Below, in pieces: positions 18,474 to 27,726 of a stretch of DNA of 64,000 nt. The stretch spans positions 7,206 through 71,205 of the forward strand of contig NZ_JBHSHC010000002.1 in assembly GCF_042652925.1 (NCBI RefSeq), read 5' to 3'. Under the pieces are notes generated by a model. That model did no database searches, was not told the DNA's origin, and was given only the letters and a program-made list of their open reading frames with translations. The stretch's first letter is position 1. Each line of letters begins with the position of its first letter. Position numbers and translations under genes: made by a program. The DNA is from Effusibacillus consociatus. GTDB taxonomy: Bacteria > Bacillota > Bacilli > Tumebacillales > Effusibacillaceae.

Positions 18474-20051
18474 TTGCGAATTCTTTTGACGACATACTGG
18501 CCCCTTCCACATATCGGAGGGGTATCGACATATGTGGAGACCTTGTACAATCGCTTGGCGGATATGGGCCATGAAGTGGACATTCTTGCACATCACCCGG
18601 ATTTAACGAAGTTTTACCTGCTCAAGCAGGGTGAACAGCAAATAGTGGAAAAAAATTCTCTTCGCCATCTGATAGAACCGGCTCTCATCGAGGGATATCG
18701 GCAATATCAAATGACTCTGACTCCCTGGATGACTCGGCATGAGGCAGAAAAATATGCGTTTGAGATGGCCTGCAGACAAATCGGACTTGATTCCTACGAT
18801 CTCATTCATACCCAGGACATTTTTTCCACTTTTTCATGCTCGCGGGCGAAACCGGCTCCTGCGGCCCTCGTCGCTACGATTCACGGTTGTCTGGCGACCG
18901 AATGGATTGTGAATGGGGAAATTCACTCACGTACTCCTTTAGAACAAGAATATTTAGCGCTTGAAGAATTTTACGGGGCCATGCCATCAGACCACCTAAT
19001 CCTCCCCAGCCAGTGGCTTTCCAAGCGCCTCTCCAGTTTCCGAATCTCCCACCCGAAAACACATATCATTCCCTATGGCATTGACCCGCAGATGTTTGGG
19101 GAAAGATTGCGGCCGACAGGACAAATCCCTGAAAAAGCGGGGAGAAAGGTGATCGCCTGTCCCGCCCGTTTAGTAACCATTAAAGGACAAATTTACCTTT
19201 TAAGGGCCATGCAGTTGCTTATTCAACAACGAAATGACATTGTCTGCTGGTTGATTGGGGACGGGGTAATGAGAAGGGACTTGGAGAAGCAGGTGGAACA
19301 ACTTGGACTTCAAAACCACGTAGTTTTTCTGGGAGATCGATCAGATGTGCCGGCCCTTCTCTCACTTGCGGATCTAGTTGTGCTTCCGTCTTTGCAGGAC
19401 AATCTCCCGTTTGCGGTCATTGAGGCCCAGACAGTTGGAAAACCGGTTATCGCATCAAAGGTAGGCGGCATCGTGGAATTGATTGAAGACCTCAAAAATG
19501 GAATGCTTGTCGAACCCAAGGACATCGATCAGTTATATCAAAAAACGCTTCTTCTTTTGAATGACGAGGATTTGTATACTCGAATTTCCCAAGAAGCAAT
19601 ACACCGTGCCCGTGCAGAATGGCATGCTGAAGTTATGGCAGAACGGACCCTGTCCGTGTATCGGAAAGCTCTCGATTCCAAACGTACAGTGCAGAACTCC
19701 ACACAAAAGTCCCTTTTCAACATTCCCGATCTTCCATTTGCTCTCGATTTAAAAGAAAGATATGGAGAACTCAAAAAGAAGGGTCTCTCGTTTCCCAACG
19801 CGGCCAGATTAGGGGGCCGCGTGCGAATCAACGGCGGTAATAAAGAGGTCCCGGAGGCTTGTGTTCATTTAATTGATATGGCAGGAGTGGTTCTGAACAG
19901 CGTCAGAACGAACCAGAACGGAGAATACCTGATTCGGGATGTACAGCCCGGGAATTATGCCTTAACCTGTTTGGGGCCGAATATAGGTACCCAGACGATT
20001 AGAATTTCAGTTCCCGCAGCCGGCTTCTGGTCATTTGATCTGGAATTTTAA
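18474..20051 (+). CDS. GT4 glycosyltransferase with C-terminal carboxypeptidase-regulatory-like domain
   Basis: 525 residues. The core is a GT4 paralogue of the two neighbouring GTs (RILLTTYWPLPHIGGVSTYVE, LIHTQDIFSTF, CPARLVTIKGQIYLL, LPSLQDNLPFAVIEAQTVGKPVI). From about residue 440 it continues into a beta-sandwich typical of carboxypeptidase-regulatory/CNA-B-like modules (GGRVRINGGN, VLNSVRTNQNGEYLIRDV, PGNYALTC). Such modules usually bind carbohydrate or protein surfaces. TTG at 18474 is chosen because AGGAGG lies 9 nt upstream; no better site occurs earlier. It reads away from the other GTs. Confidence 0.87.
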   Translation: MRILLTTYWPLPHIGGVSTYVETLYNRLADMGHEVDILAHHPDLTKFYLLKQGEQQIVEKNSLRHLIEPALIEGYRQYQMTLTPWMTRHEAEKYAFEMACRQIGLDSYDLIHTQDIFSTFSCSRAKPAPAALVATIHGCLATEWIVNGEIHSRTPLEQEYLALEEFYGAMPSDHLILPSQWLSKRLSSFRISHPKTHIIPYGIDPQMFGERLRPTGQIPEKAGRKVIACPARLVTIKGQIYLLRAMQLLIQQRNDIVCWLIGDGVMRRDLEKQVEQLGLQNHVVFLGDRSDVPALLSLADLVVLPSLQDNLPFAVIEAQTVGKPVIASKVGGIVELIEDLKNGMLVEPKDIDQLYQKTLLLLNDEDLYTRISQEAIHRARAEWHAEVMAERTLSVYRKALDSKRTVQNSTQKSLFNIPDLPFALDLKERYGELKKKGLSFPNAARLGGRVRINGGNKEVPEACVHLIDMAGVVLNSVRTNQNGEYLIRDVQPGNYALTCLGPNIGTQTIRISVPAAGFWSFDLEF

Positions 20052-20172
20052 AAACAACGCCCGGAAAAGCTCAATTGGGTGAACGGCTCCACAAAACGTC
20101 CAAACGCTTTTTCACTATTCGAGAATACATTGTAGTGTACAACATCTTAATACGGATGGGAGGGTTTCACAC

Positions 20173-20475
20173 ATGATTCGGAAAAAAGTTAAACAAGTCG
20201 AAGTAAAAGCGGTCAAGAAACTGGTCGATATAACCAAAGAGCTGAAAAAGGAACAACCAAAAAATTTATGGGTAGGAATAAAACCTAAACGGAAACGACC
20301 GGTTGCAATCGAATCTCCCACAGAGGAAGTCGAATCCGAAGACGGGTCTGAAAGGATGCCCGGATCCGGGCCGTTTACTGGTCCCGGAACAGGCCCAAAT
20401 ACAGGACCGGGAACTGCCCCTGGTACAGGACCGGGAACAGACTTGATGAAACCGGATTTCGATCAAAAAAAATAA
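20173..20475 (+). CDS. Small protein with Gly-Pro-Gly-Thr repeats, probable spore surface protein
   Basis: 100 residues with GGGAGG before the ATG. The N-terminal half is basic and helical-looking (RKKVKQVEVKAVKKLVDITK). The C-terminal part is low-complexity, built of about six GPGT/GPNT-type units, and ends KPDFDQKK. No family recognised. Its place between coat-type genes and a GT suggests a structural or glycosylated surface role, since the Thr-rich repeat offers many O-glycosylation sites; that is inference. Followed by a terminator. Confidence 0.7.
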   Translation: MIRKKVKQVEVKAVKKLVDITKELKKEQPKNLWVGIKPKRKRPVAIESPTEEVESEDGSERMPGSGPFTGPGTGPNTGPGTAPGTGPGTDLMKPDFDQKK

Positions 20476-20499
20476 AGCTCGGCAGAAATCCTCTTTAAA

Positions 20500-20535
20500 G
20501 GACCGTATAGAAATACCCTATACGGTTCTTTGCTT
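20500..20535 (+). terminator. Terminator after the GPGT-repeat gene
   Basis: Stem ACCGTATAG / CTATACGGT with a 7-nt loop, followed by a T-rich tract. Confidence 0.75.
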
Positions 20536-20589
20536 TACTAAATAGAAAAACGCCCTACCGAATTTAGGGCGTTGAAGGTCATTCGAAAA

Positions 20590-21252
20590 TCAAGGCAAAT
20601 GAACGGTTTTAAGATGTTGAAGGTGTAAGTATACTTTGTCACCCTCTGCCAAGACCAGTTCAACAACATTGTTTTGTATCTTTTCGAGCTTTCCCACCCT
20701 ATGCGGATCTTCTCCTAAATCAAAGATCACAATGCTGCCTTCCAGCTTTTCCAATTGTTCGCGGAACGTACGGGCCAGGGTGAGATGTGAGGGATTGGCG
20801 GCCGGCTGCTGTTTGATAAGTAAATAGGGAGTTATGGCAGGATCCTTTGGAATTAACCATTTCAGATGGTTAATAGGAATAAACATCGTCTTATAAACCG
20901 GGGAGTAAAACACAAGATAATTGCTTAGTATGTTAGTCAAGTAACCATAGATTGGCTGTTTTCCTGTTACATAAATCTCCAATAAAAATCTCTTTGCATT
21001 GTTGAGGATCTTTCGATAAGAGATCGGATCCTGTTGATTATCAATGGGGGAACCGGACGGATTCTGGATTTCGTAATCATTCGATTTGTTCAATTTCAGC
21101 TGTTGGATATGAAAATACGGTATATAAAGAAAATGCTTCCCATCATAGATTACCAAAATGTCCAATCCACAGTCTATAAGCAGTCCTGTTCGCTTGACTT
21201 TACCCGAAATCTCCAAATCGACCGTTTTTCCGATGTATTGAAAATAACTCAT
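20590..21252 (-). CDS. CotB-like spore coat protein
   Basis: About 220 residues, two to three repeated Sm-like units. Each has a start such as YIGKTVDLEISGKVKRTGLL, then a hydrophobic strand and a HI(Q/K)xLK-type end (YIPYFHIQQLKL; HLQHLKTVHLP). This is the same module pattern as CotB at 22.9-23.9 kb, with weaker conservation. ATG at 21252 is preferred because GCAGGAGG precedes it by about 7 nt. Its upstream neighbour is a membrane transporter, yet the repeat pattern points to a coat protein. Confidence 0.7.
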   Translation of the reverse strand: MSYFQYIGKTVDLEISGKVKRTGLLIDCGLDILVIYDGKHFLYIPYFHIQQLKLNKSNDYEIQNPSGSPIDNQQDPISYRKILNNAKRFLLEIYVTGKQPIYGYLTNILSNYLVFYSPVYKTMFIPINHLKWLIPKDPAITPYLLIKQQPAANPSHLTLARTFREQLEKLEGSIVIFDLGEDPHRVGKLEKIQNNVVELVLAEGDKVYLHLQHLKTVHLP

Positions 21253-21269
21253 CTTTGCACCTCCTGCCT

Positions 21270-22664
21270 TTAAAAAAATAACCACCTGGTCCATAAATAG
21301 AGACTCAACAGACTAATGATCAATCCGATTGGGATCACAAGCATGGTAATTCTCAGATACTCGTTCCATGACACTATGATTCCGTTCTTTCTCAAAATGA
21401 ACATCCAGATTAATGTTGCCAAAGTTCCCATCGGAGTGATTAGTGCCCCAATATCACTACCGATAATGTTAGCCAGATAAGCGATCTGGAGAGTTTGCAT
21501 GTCCAAGCCCATTTCTGTCAGGGCCAGAGTGCCGATCATCACGGACGGTAGATTGTTGCACACATTTGACAGGACGGTCAGAAACACTCCCATTAGTAAA
21601 CTCGCATTCAGATGATTCGATGCCACAGGGTCGCGCAATTGTTCAACGACAAGCATGATCAAACCGGAATTCCGGAGTCCATAGACAATTACATATATAC
21701 TGAAGGCAAAAATCAGGATGTGCCAGGGAGTTTTCTTTATTACATCATAAGCCCCCATACCCTTACGATACCATCTGACAGCGATCAGAAGCAGTGCACC
21801 AATAATGGCGATCCACTCAATCGAAATCCCTAAGCTTGAAAAAATGAAAAAACTGGCTCTGACCAAAATTACGATTGTTATACAGACACGGAACATCCAC
21901 CAATCGATAGCGTAACCGGTATCTGGCGCTTGATTCTGTGGAGGATCGGCCAACGGATGCCGTATTCGATTCTGTGGGTGTTTCCACTCTTGGATCAGTG
22001 AGAGGGGGAACGATGTTCTTGAAAAAACGGGGATCTTCTTTGGGATCTCTTTTCTGAAATACATGAAAAGAAGCAGTGTGATCACAGCAATGCCTATCAT
22101 CGACGGAACAAACATCATTGCAGCATAAGTATTCAAGTCCAAACCGACAATTTTCAAGGCGATCAGATTGGCCAGGTTGCTAACGCCAATCGGTGCACTG
22201 GCTGCGGTCGCCACCAGTGCACCGGACAACAGATACGGCATCTTCTGATTTCGTCTCAGATTCAAGATCGTCACAGTTTGTATGATGATAGGTGTCGTAA
22301 TGAGAATACTTCCATCGTTATTGAAAAACAGGGTCATCAAGAAACAGAGAAGATTGACGTACCAGTAAAGGACACCCCCCGAACCCTTCGCATTGTGGAT
22401 AAGGTTGAACGCCACCCAGCGAAAAAACCCGATGCTTTCCAGCACAATTGACATTGCAATTGTGGATAGAATGGTGATTGAGGCTCCGTTGACAATCCCC
22501 AATATTCGGTAAACATCTGAAAAAGGAACTACTCCCAACAGAAGGATTAATGCCGCACCCACCGTTGTCGAGATTGTCTCATTAATTCCATGCGGCCTCC
22601 ACATTATGAAGAGGACCGTGAGAGCAAATATAATTAGAGTTAGGACTGCTGTCACGTCAAACAT
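21270..22664 (-). CDS. ArsB/NhaD/SLC13-superfamily membrane transporter
   Basis: About 464 residues with 11-12 predicted membrane segments, of the ion-transporter superfamily. Hairpin-like motifs FFNNDGSILITTPIII and LSNVCNNLPSVMIGT are the two pseudo-symmetric helix-break regions; DIGALITPMGTLATLIW is also typical. Substrate (arsenite, sodium/proton, or anions) cannot be decided. The ATG at 22664 overlaps the stop of the 48-residue gene upstream and has GAGG about 10 nt before it. It is flanked by spore-coat genes, which is odd for an ion pump. Confidence 0.83.
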   Translation of the reverse strand: MFDVTAVLTLIIFALTVLFIMWRPHGINETISTTVGAALILLLGVVPFSDVYRILGIVNGASITILSTIAMSIVLESIGFFRWVAFNLIHNAKGSGGVLYWYVNLLCFLMTLFFNNDGSILITTPIIIQTVTILNLRRNQKMPYLLSGALVATAASAPIGVSNLANLIALKIVGLDLNTYAAMMFVPSMIGIAVITLLLFMYFRKEIPKKIPVFSRTSFPLSLIQEWKHPQNRIRHPLADPPQNQAPDTGYAIDWWMFRVCITIVILVRASFFIFSSLGISIEWIAIIGALLLIAVRWYRKGMGAYDVIKKTPWHILIFAFSIYVIVYGLRNSGLIMLVVEQLRDPVASNHLNASLLMGVFLTVLSNVCNNLPSVMIGTLALTEMGLDMQTLQIAYLANIIGSDIGALITPMGTLATLIWMFILRKNGIIVSWNEYLRITMLVIPIGLIISLLSLYLWTRWLFF

Positions 22665-22803
22665 TCGAATTCGCCTCGTAACCGTATACCGGGACATCCA
22701 CTTTCTGATGTATGACCATTTCTGTTTCCGGGGCAATACTAGGCGGTTTTAGCAGAAAATAGAGTGTGCAGCCAGCCAACACAATGAAAATTGCAATTAA
22801 CAT
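22657..22803 (-). CDS. 48-residue membrane peptide coupled to the transporter
   Basis: ATG at 22803 with a strong AGAGGAGG site 6 nt upstream; stop at 22657 overlaps the ATG of the transporter gene (ATGTTTGA arrangement). The peptide opens with a hydrophobic helix MLIAIFIVLAGCTLYFLL and then a polar tail. The residues LAGC fit a lipobox, but there is no positive charge before it, so it may be a simple single-pass membrane peptide. The overlap suggests translational coupling and possibly an accessory subunit. No family recognised. Confidence 0.7.
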   Translation of the reverse strand: MLIAIFIVLAGCTLYFLLKPPSIAPETEMVIHQKVDVPVYGYEANSNV

Positions 22804-22948
22804 CGTATCCTCCTCTCCGCCCGTTGAATTATCAAGGCTTTTTTAGCCGACTCATTTACTTTTCCTTCAGATACTGCTTCACTGCTTAAAACGGGTGGCT
22901 CACTAAGTGTCGATTGCGAGGCGATTTCCTATTCCTAACCGCCAACCG

Positions 22949-23881
22949 CTATTTTTTCTTTTTGTCTTTTTTCTTGCCGTCTTTTTTCTTGTCTTTTTTC
23001 TTGCTGTTTTTCTGTTTATCTGAGCTCTTTTGCTCTGCGTTTTGCTCGGAGTTACTGTTCCCGCCGTTCGTATTTTGCTGCGATTGGGCTCCAAGGCTGA
23101 TATTCCGAATGTGGAATGTGGAAATTCGGTGCACTTCCTTACCGACGGCCAACACAATGTGATCATCTGCACCGTCTACCAGAATCCCCTCGATACTTTC
23201 AGGACCCCCACGATTGATTTTTACCCAATAGTATTTCATGCCTTCAAACAACTCGTTAAAATCATCGGCATCCAGATACGTTAGGGACATATCAGCGGAC
23301 AAACCGCTCTGTAATTGATTGTCGCTAAGCATCTCTGAACTGATGCTTTTAATGTGCTCAAGATTGTAATACAGAACTCCATCTTCTTTAGTTTGCAGCA
23401 CCAGGTGATCCGGTTTTACAGCGAGCAACCAACCGCATCTGGATTCCGGTCCTCCTCTGTCAATCCGAACACACTCGTTCAAGAAACCTCCCAGCATCTG
23501 ATGGAAGTCCTGAGCTTCGATATACTCCGAAGTTTCCTCTTCATCAGACGGGAGTGTAAGACCGCTAATATCCGTAGTATCTTCTTTAACGCTTTTAATG
23601 TGATGGGTGCGATAGTATACAATCTGAGTGGCATTTGTCATTTCTTGCAATGTCTGCAGGGCTACTCCGCCGGATTGTTCTGCGGCTTTTTCTTTCGATT
23701 TTCCTTTGGCTTTTTCTTCCGATTTTTGATTCTGTTCATTGATGGTTTCCATTACCACATAATCTGACTGAACAGCCAACAATTTTCCGGTTTTGGATTC
23801 CGGTCCCCCTTTATTGATTCGTACAACTTTTCCGACGAGCGACTCAAGAATTGGTAGAGTCATTTCCTTTTCCACTGGCAT
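22949..23881 (-). CDS. cotB: Spore coat protein CotB
   Basis: About 310 residues. Three tandem CotB modules: VVRINKGGPESKTGKLLAV, CVRIDRGGPESRCGWLLAV and WVKINRGGPESIEGILVDG, each ending in HIKSV/HIKSIS/HIRNIS. This is the B. subtilis CotB architecture. The C-terminal tail is almost pure Lys/Asp (KKKDKKKDG), where CotB has a Ser/Lys-rich tail that is phosphorylated by CotH; here Ser is scarce, so that regulation may differ. The ATG at 23881 has AAGGGGACAA before it. CotB belongs to the outer spore coat. Confidence 0.88.
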   Translation of the reverse strand: MPVEKEMTLPILESLVGKVVRINKGGPESKTGKLLAVQSDYVVMETINEQNQKSEEKAKGKSKEKAAEQSGGVALQTLQEMTNATQIVYYRTHHIKSVKEDTTDISGLTLPSDEEETSEYIEAQDFHQMLGGFLNECVRIDRGGPESRCGWLLAVKPDHLVLQTKEDGVLYYNLEHIKSISSEMLSDNQLQSGLSADMSLTYLDADDFNELFEGMKYYWVKINRGGPESIEGILVDGADDHIVLAVGKEVHRISTFHIRNISLGAQSQQNTNGGNSNSEQNAEQKSSDKQKNSKKKDKKKDGKKKDKKKK

Positions 23882-24033
23882 TTGTCCCCTTTCATTTGTC
23901 ATTTCCCGTGATACTGCATGAATACGCAGTTTGCATTATGGTTGTACCAAGCATTCGCCTTATTTCAACTAATTCCACTAGTGCACATTGGAAACTATGA
24001 CAATCAACCTGGATTAGCAGCCTAGCCCTCGGA

Positions 24034-24837
24034 TCATTGGGAGTCGGATATAGTACCCTCTCCTTTTGTTTGTCCAGGAGGTTGGATAAGGGCTTCGATA
24101 AAGTTATTGAAATTTGACGAATTGTCCTCCGGAAGCGTTTCCTGAACCAAATTCCAGGCCACCCGCTGCGATAATTCGTTAATAAACACCGGATCCGGAA
24201 TGGTGTAGTCCGCCGGTACAGCGGCGTAAACGATATTCCACACTGTGGGATCCGGCCAAACATTGGGAGTGTCTACTTGAAATCCGAAAATCGAATCATA
24301 TAAATTGGTTCCCGTGCTCAAAGAGTTCCAATTTTCATTCAATGGCACGGCGTATTCCAGCGTGTCTTCATTTTTTTCACTTTCCGTCTCATCTTCGTTC
24401 TCGACTTCTTTTTCCATAGCATTTTCGTTTTCCATTTCAGCTTCATTTTCCATCTCTTCGTTTTCTGTAACGTCGAAGTTCTCCTTACTCATGACCAATT
24501 GCTTTTTCTTTAGCTGTTTTTGCAAATTTGCCCGTTGTCTGAAAAACGCAACAGCATCTTTAATGCTCTGTTGTTTCTGAGAACTGTGGTTCTTGTTTTC
24601 CTTTTGCTTGTTATCTGCCTTCTTTTCTTTGTTCGACTTTGCCTTCTTTTCTTTTTGCTTGGCCTTTTCCTTCGCCTTCATTTCTTTTTTCTTAGCCTTT
24701 TTCTTCGCCTTTTCTTCTTTTTTCTTGGCTTTCATTTCTTTTTTCTTCGCTTTCTCTTTTTTATTTTTTTCCCGCTCATCACGACGTTTCTTTTTCTCGC
24801 TTTTCTTTTTCTTAGTTTGTTTTTCTTTGTCGGGCAA
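24034..24837 (-). CDS. Lys/Glu-rich protein with VW/PxDY C-terminal repeats
   Basis: 267 residues. Residues 1-85 are an extreme Lys/Glu/Ala stretch (long charged helix or disordered), then a basic linker, an acidic EN-rich block (EEMENEAEMENENAMEK) and a C-terminal region of about 85 residues. That region contains SIFGFQV, DPTVWNIVYAAVPADYTIPD and a second weaker copy (WNLVQETLPED...FIEALIQ). The unit matches the tail of the GT4 at 16.7-18.1 kb. TTG start with AAGGAG 9 nt upstream, overlapping the end of the upstream GT4, so coupled to it. Probably a spore-surface scaffold; no known family. Confidence 0.72.
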   Translation of the reverse strand: MPDKEKQTKKKKSEKKKRRDEREKNKKEKAKKKEMKAKKKEEKAKKKAKKKEMKAKEKAKQKEKKAKSNKEKKADNKQKENKNHSSQKQQSIKDAVAFFRQRANLQKQLKKKQLVMSKENFDVTENEEMENEAEMENENAMEKEVENEDETESEKNEDTLEYAVPLNENWNSLSTGTNLYDSIFGFQVDTPNVWPDPTVWNIVYAAVPADYTIPDPVFINELSQRVAWNLVQETLPEDNSSNFNNFIEALIQPPGQTKGEGTISDSQ

Positions 24838-26062
24838 GTGGGACCACTCCTTTTCTCAATTTCGGAATTACTCTTTCATATACGCACAACGTACGATCCA
24901 TCATTGTATCAAGAGACCATTGAAGCATTCCCCATTCTTTTGCACTTTCGGCAATCTGTGCCCGGAGAGAGTCATCTTCAATGACTTTTTTTAGATTTTG
25001 ATACAACGACTCACTGTCGCCTGCAGGTGAGATCAAGCCCGTTTCCCCGTGCTCCACCATTTCCGGTATTCCTCCCGCGTTCGACACTACAACCGGTTTG
25101 CCGGCTACCTGGGCTTCCATTACGGAGAAAGGCAAATTATCTTGCAGGCTGGGAAGCACGAATATATCCGCTTGCCTTAGCAGAACAGGAACATCATCCC
25201 GATTCCCCAGGAAACTCACGTGTTGTTCGAGATTTAGGCTCCTGCTTTGCTGTTCCAAGTTCTCCCGCAACGGGCCGTCTCCAATCAGCCAGCATATCCA
25301 GTCGTCCCGGTCCTGTTTGAGCCTTGCGAGGGCGCTCAACAGATGCTCATGTCCCTTCACAGGTACTAACCGGGCAGGACAAGCGAGAATTTTCTTATCG
25401 CCGGGACGAATCAGTTTTGAACTGCTTCCCATTTTTTTCTGGAAAGAGGAAATATCCATTCCATAGGGAACCACAACCAGTTGGGATTCAGAAACTCTAA
25501 AATCCTGCACCAGCAAATTCTTCAGCCATTGCGTAGGCACAATCGTAATGTCACTCGACATCGCTCCGAAATATTCTTCGGAAGCCACATAATGCCAGGG
25601 TAGAGAATTTCTGTCCTTTACCTCTCCCGAGTAAAGGAATTCGGTCGCCAGACATCCATGAATCGTTGAGATCAAAGGAGTCCGTTTCTCTTTGACCCGC
25701 CAAAGCGCCCGTGTAGAGATGATATCCTGGGTGTGAATCAAATCGTATTTGGCCAAACCAAAGACAGTGGCCGCCGCTTCGAAACTGTACCTCTCGATTT
25801 CCCTCCAACGGATCCAAGGGTCTACCTGTGGAAGCCTTTCATCATAGTACCGAAGCACTTTTTCGTAGATCAGATCCTTGACCTTTGATTTTTCAAGATA
25901 GCGTCCATTGTTTGGCATGTAGTATTTCTGCATATCCGGGTGATGGGCGAAGATGTCAACTTGGTGCCCCATCCGCTCCAACTCCCGTTTTAACAAATAC
26001 ACATAGGTTGATACCCCTCCGACATGCGGAAGATACCAATATGTTGCCAGTAATATTCGCAT
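24812..26062 (-). CDS. GT4 glycosyltransferase, third paralogue
   Basis: 416 residues, clean GT4 core without extra domain: MRILLATYWYLPHVGGVSTYVY, LIHTQDIISTRALW, CPARLVPVKGHEHLLSAL, LPSLQDNLPFSVMEAQVAGKPVV. It is closely related to the GTs at 16.7 and 18.5 kb. The start is ATG 26062; a GTG 9 nt upstream is possible. Its 3' end overlaps the Lys/Glu-rich gene, so this GT and that protein are translated together, which suggests the GT modifies it or that they assemble together. Confidence 0.9.
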   Translation of the reverse strand: MRILLATYWYLPHVGGVSTYVYLLKRELERMGHQVDIFAHHPDMQKYYMPNNGRYLEKSKVKDLIYEKVLRYYDERLPQVDPWIRWREIERYSFEAAATVFGLAKYDLIHTQDIISTRALWRVKEKRTPLISTIHGCLATEFLYSGEVKDRNSLPWHYVASEEYFGAMSSDITIVPTQWLKNLLVQDFRVSESQLVVVPYGMDISSFQKKMGSSSKLIRPGDKKILACPARLVPVKGHEHLLSALARLKQDRDDWICWLIGDGPLRENLEQQSRSLNLEQHVSFLGNRDDVPVLLRQADIFVLPSLQDNLPFSVMEAQVAGKPVVVSNAGGIPEMVEHGETGLISPAGDSESLYQNLKKVIEDDSLRAQIAESAKEWGMLQWSLDTMMDRTLCVYERVIPKLRKGVVPLARQRKTN

Positions 26063-26435
26063 TCCTCCCACCCTTTCCTGACCGAAGTCGCTATATCCTA
26101 TGTCCGCTTACCATCTTTTGAAAGAGTTAATCGTCCATTTTCATATGGGTATCTAGCTATTTTGAAAACTAGCCAAAATAGTGTCCCGCTTATATCTCCA
26201 CCCCGAAATATCCCGATCGACTTTTTAAAAAAATCGCGTGATCACAGGAATTCGCCGCTTTTGTGCAGATTGCCCAGAGTGATTTATCTATTTTTCGACG
26301 CGTGAGGATACTTGTCTATTACCATTAAAAGGTTCTCCTCGTAGGATAGAAAGCAAAAGAATCCCTCATCTGGTTCAGTACCGAGAAATGGGGGGAATCA
26401 AACAAGTTCTAATTTTACGGAAAGAGGTGATTGAA
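26063..26435 (+). other. Intergenic region between divergent GT4 and UDP-sugar dehydrogenase genes
   Basis: About 370 bp with no gene. It is AT-rich and contains a loose inverted repeat (GAGGA near 26306 and TCCTC near 26338). It must contain promoters for both strands, but I cannot assign a convincing sigma-A pair. Confidence 0.4.
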
Positions 26436-27713
26436 TTGGAAAATGCTATTCATTACACGGTTGCAATAATTGGGCTGGGGTATGTAGGTCTGCCGCTCGC
26501 CCGTTTATTTCTCAATAAAGGACATACAGTTTATGGAATCGATCTCGATCCAAACAAGATTCAGAAACTCTCAAAAAGACAAAGCTATCTATCCGATTTT
26601 CCCCATGGAGATATAAAAAACATGTTTGCCAAGGGCCGATTCCATGTCGGCAGCTCCTATGATGTTATTCAAAATGTGGATGCAGTAATCATCTGCGTTC
26701 CAACCCCACTGGATGAACAGGTGAAACCTGACCTGCGATTTGTCCGGGAAGCTCTGAAAAATGCGTTGCCCTATCTGAGTTATGGCCAATTGGTGATTTT
26801 AGAAAGCTCCACATATCCGGGAACCACAGAGGAAGAACTATTACCGCTTATTGAGTCGAAAGGAATGAAAGTTGGAAGAGACATATCGTTGGTCTATTCC
26901 CCAGAACGCATCGACCCCGGCCAAGATAAATATGCTTTGGATGACATTCCTAAAGTAGTCGGGGGAGTAACACAAAAGTGTACTGAGTTCGGGAAACGTC
27001 TCTATGAAACTATCTTTAAGCAGGTAGTTGTCGTATCTTCCGCCAGGGCCGCAGAAATGACAAAGCTTCTTGAGAACAGTCAACGCTTGGTCAATATTTC
27101 ATTCATGAATGAACTGGCCATGTTGTGTGATGTGATGAAGATCGACCTTTGGGAGGTAATCGCTGCGGCCAGCACAAAGCCGTACGGTTTTACTCCCTAT
27201 TATCCTGGCCCGGGAATCGGCGGACACTGTATCCCGGTGGATCCTCTCTATCTCTCATGGAAAGCGAAAACTCACAATTTCGATTTGAAATTCATTGATA
27301 TTGCTCATCAGATTAACGAACGGATGCCCGAGTTTTTAATTGAAAAGGTTGAAAAGCAGCTTTCCGCAAAGCCTCTTAAGGACAGCCGCATCCTTGTGAT
27401 CGGAGTGACCTACAAGAAAGATGTGAATGATCTTCGGGAGTCGACGGCACTCAAAATTATCGAAGGGCTTCTTGCAAGAGGAGCCAAAGTCAATTTCTAT
27501 GATCCCTTTATTGAAGAGATTGAGGTGGGGGGAATTCAAATTAAAAGAAGTTCTCTCACTCGGAGATATGTTCAGCACCATGATTGCACTTTGATTTTAA
27601 CTGATCATACCGGCCTTCCCTATGAATCGATCGTCACCTATTCACCACTGGTGATTGATACAAGAAATGCTACCGGTAAATTCAAACATCTCGGCAACGT
27701 GGTTTTACTGTAA
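26436..27713 (+). CDS. UDP-sugar 6-dehydrogenase (WecC/WbpA/TviB type)
   Basis: Oxidises the 6-OH of a UDP-hexose (probably UDP-GlcNAc or UDP-ManNAc) to a uronic acid with two NAD. N-terminal TVAIIGLGYVGLPLA, central VYSPERIDPGQ, catalytic Cys in GPGIGGHCIPVDPLYL near residue 262, C-terminal GVTYKKDVNDLRES. The SPERI(D/N)PG motif fits the HexNAc dehydrogenases better than UDP-glucose dehydrogenase. About 425 residues. TTG at 26436 follows AAAGAGGTG. First of three genes reading rightward for UDP-sugar interconversion. Confidence 0.88.
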   Translation: MENAIHYTVAIIGLGYVGLPLARLFLNKGHTVYGIDLDPNKIQKLSKRQSYLSDFPHGDIKNMFAKGRFHVGSSYDVIQNVDAVIICVPTPLDEQVKPDLRFVREALKNALPYLSYGQLVILESSTYPGTTEEELLPLIESKGMKVGRDISLVYSPERIDPGQDKYALDDIPKVVGGVTQKCTEFGKRLYETIFKQVVVVSSARAAEMTKLLENSQRLVNISFMNELAMLCDVMKIDLWEVIAAASTKPYGFTPYYPGPGIGGHCIPVDPLYLSWKAKTHNFDLKFIDIAHQINERMPEFLIEKVEKQLSAKPLKDSRILVIGVTYKKDVNDLRESTALKIIEGLLARGAKVNFYDPFIEEIEVGGIQIKRSSLTRRYVQHHDCTLILTDHTGLPYESIVTYSPLVIDTRNATGKFKHLGNVVLL

Positions 27714-27726
27714 AGGGGGGACACTC

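Noticed and set aside
20340..20450. Short repeated DNA units resembling a repeat array
   Set aside because: They encode the GPGT protein repeat of a small gene; spacing and lack of unique spacers exclude CRISPR.
24520..24994. Long Phe/Leu-rich open frames on the + strand
   Set aside because: They are the antisense of the Lys-rich gene; no ribosome site and composition is a mirror effect.
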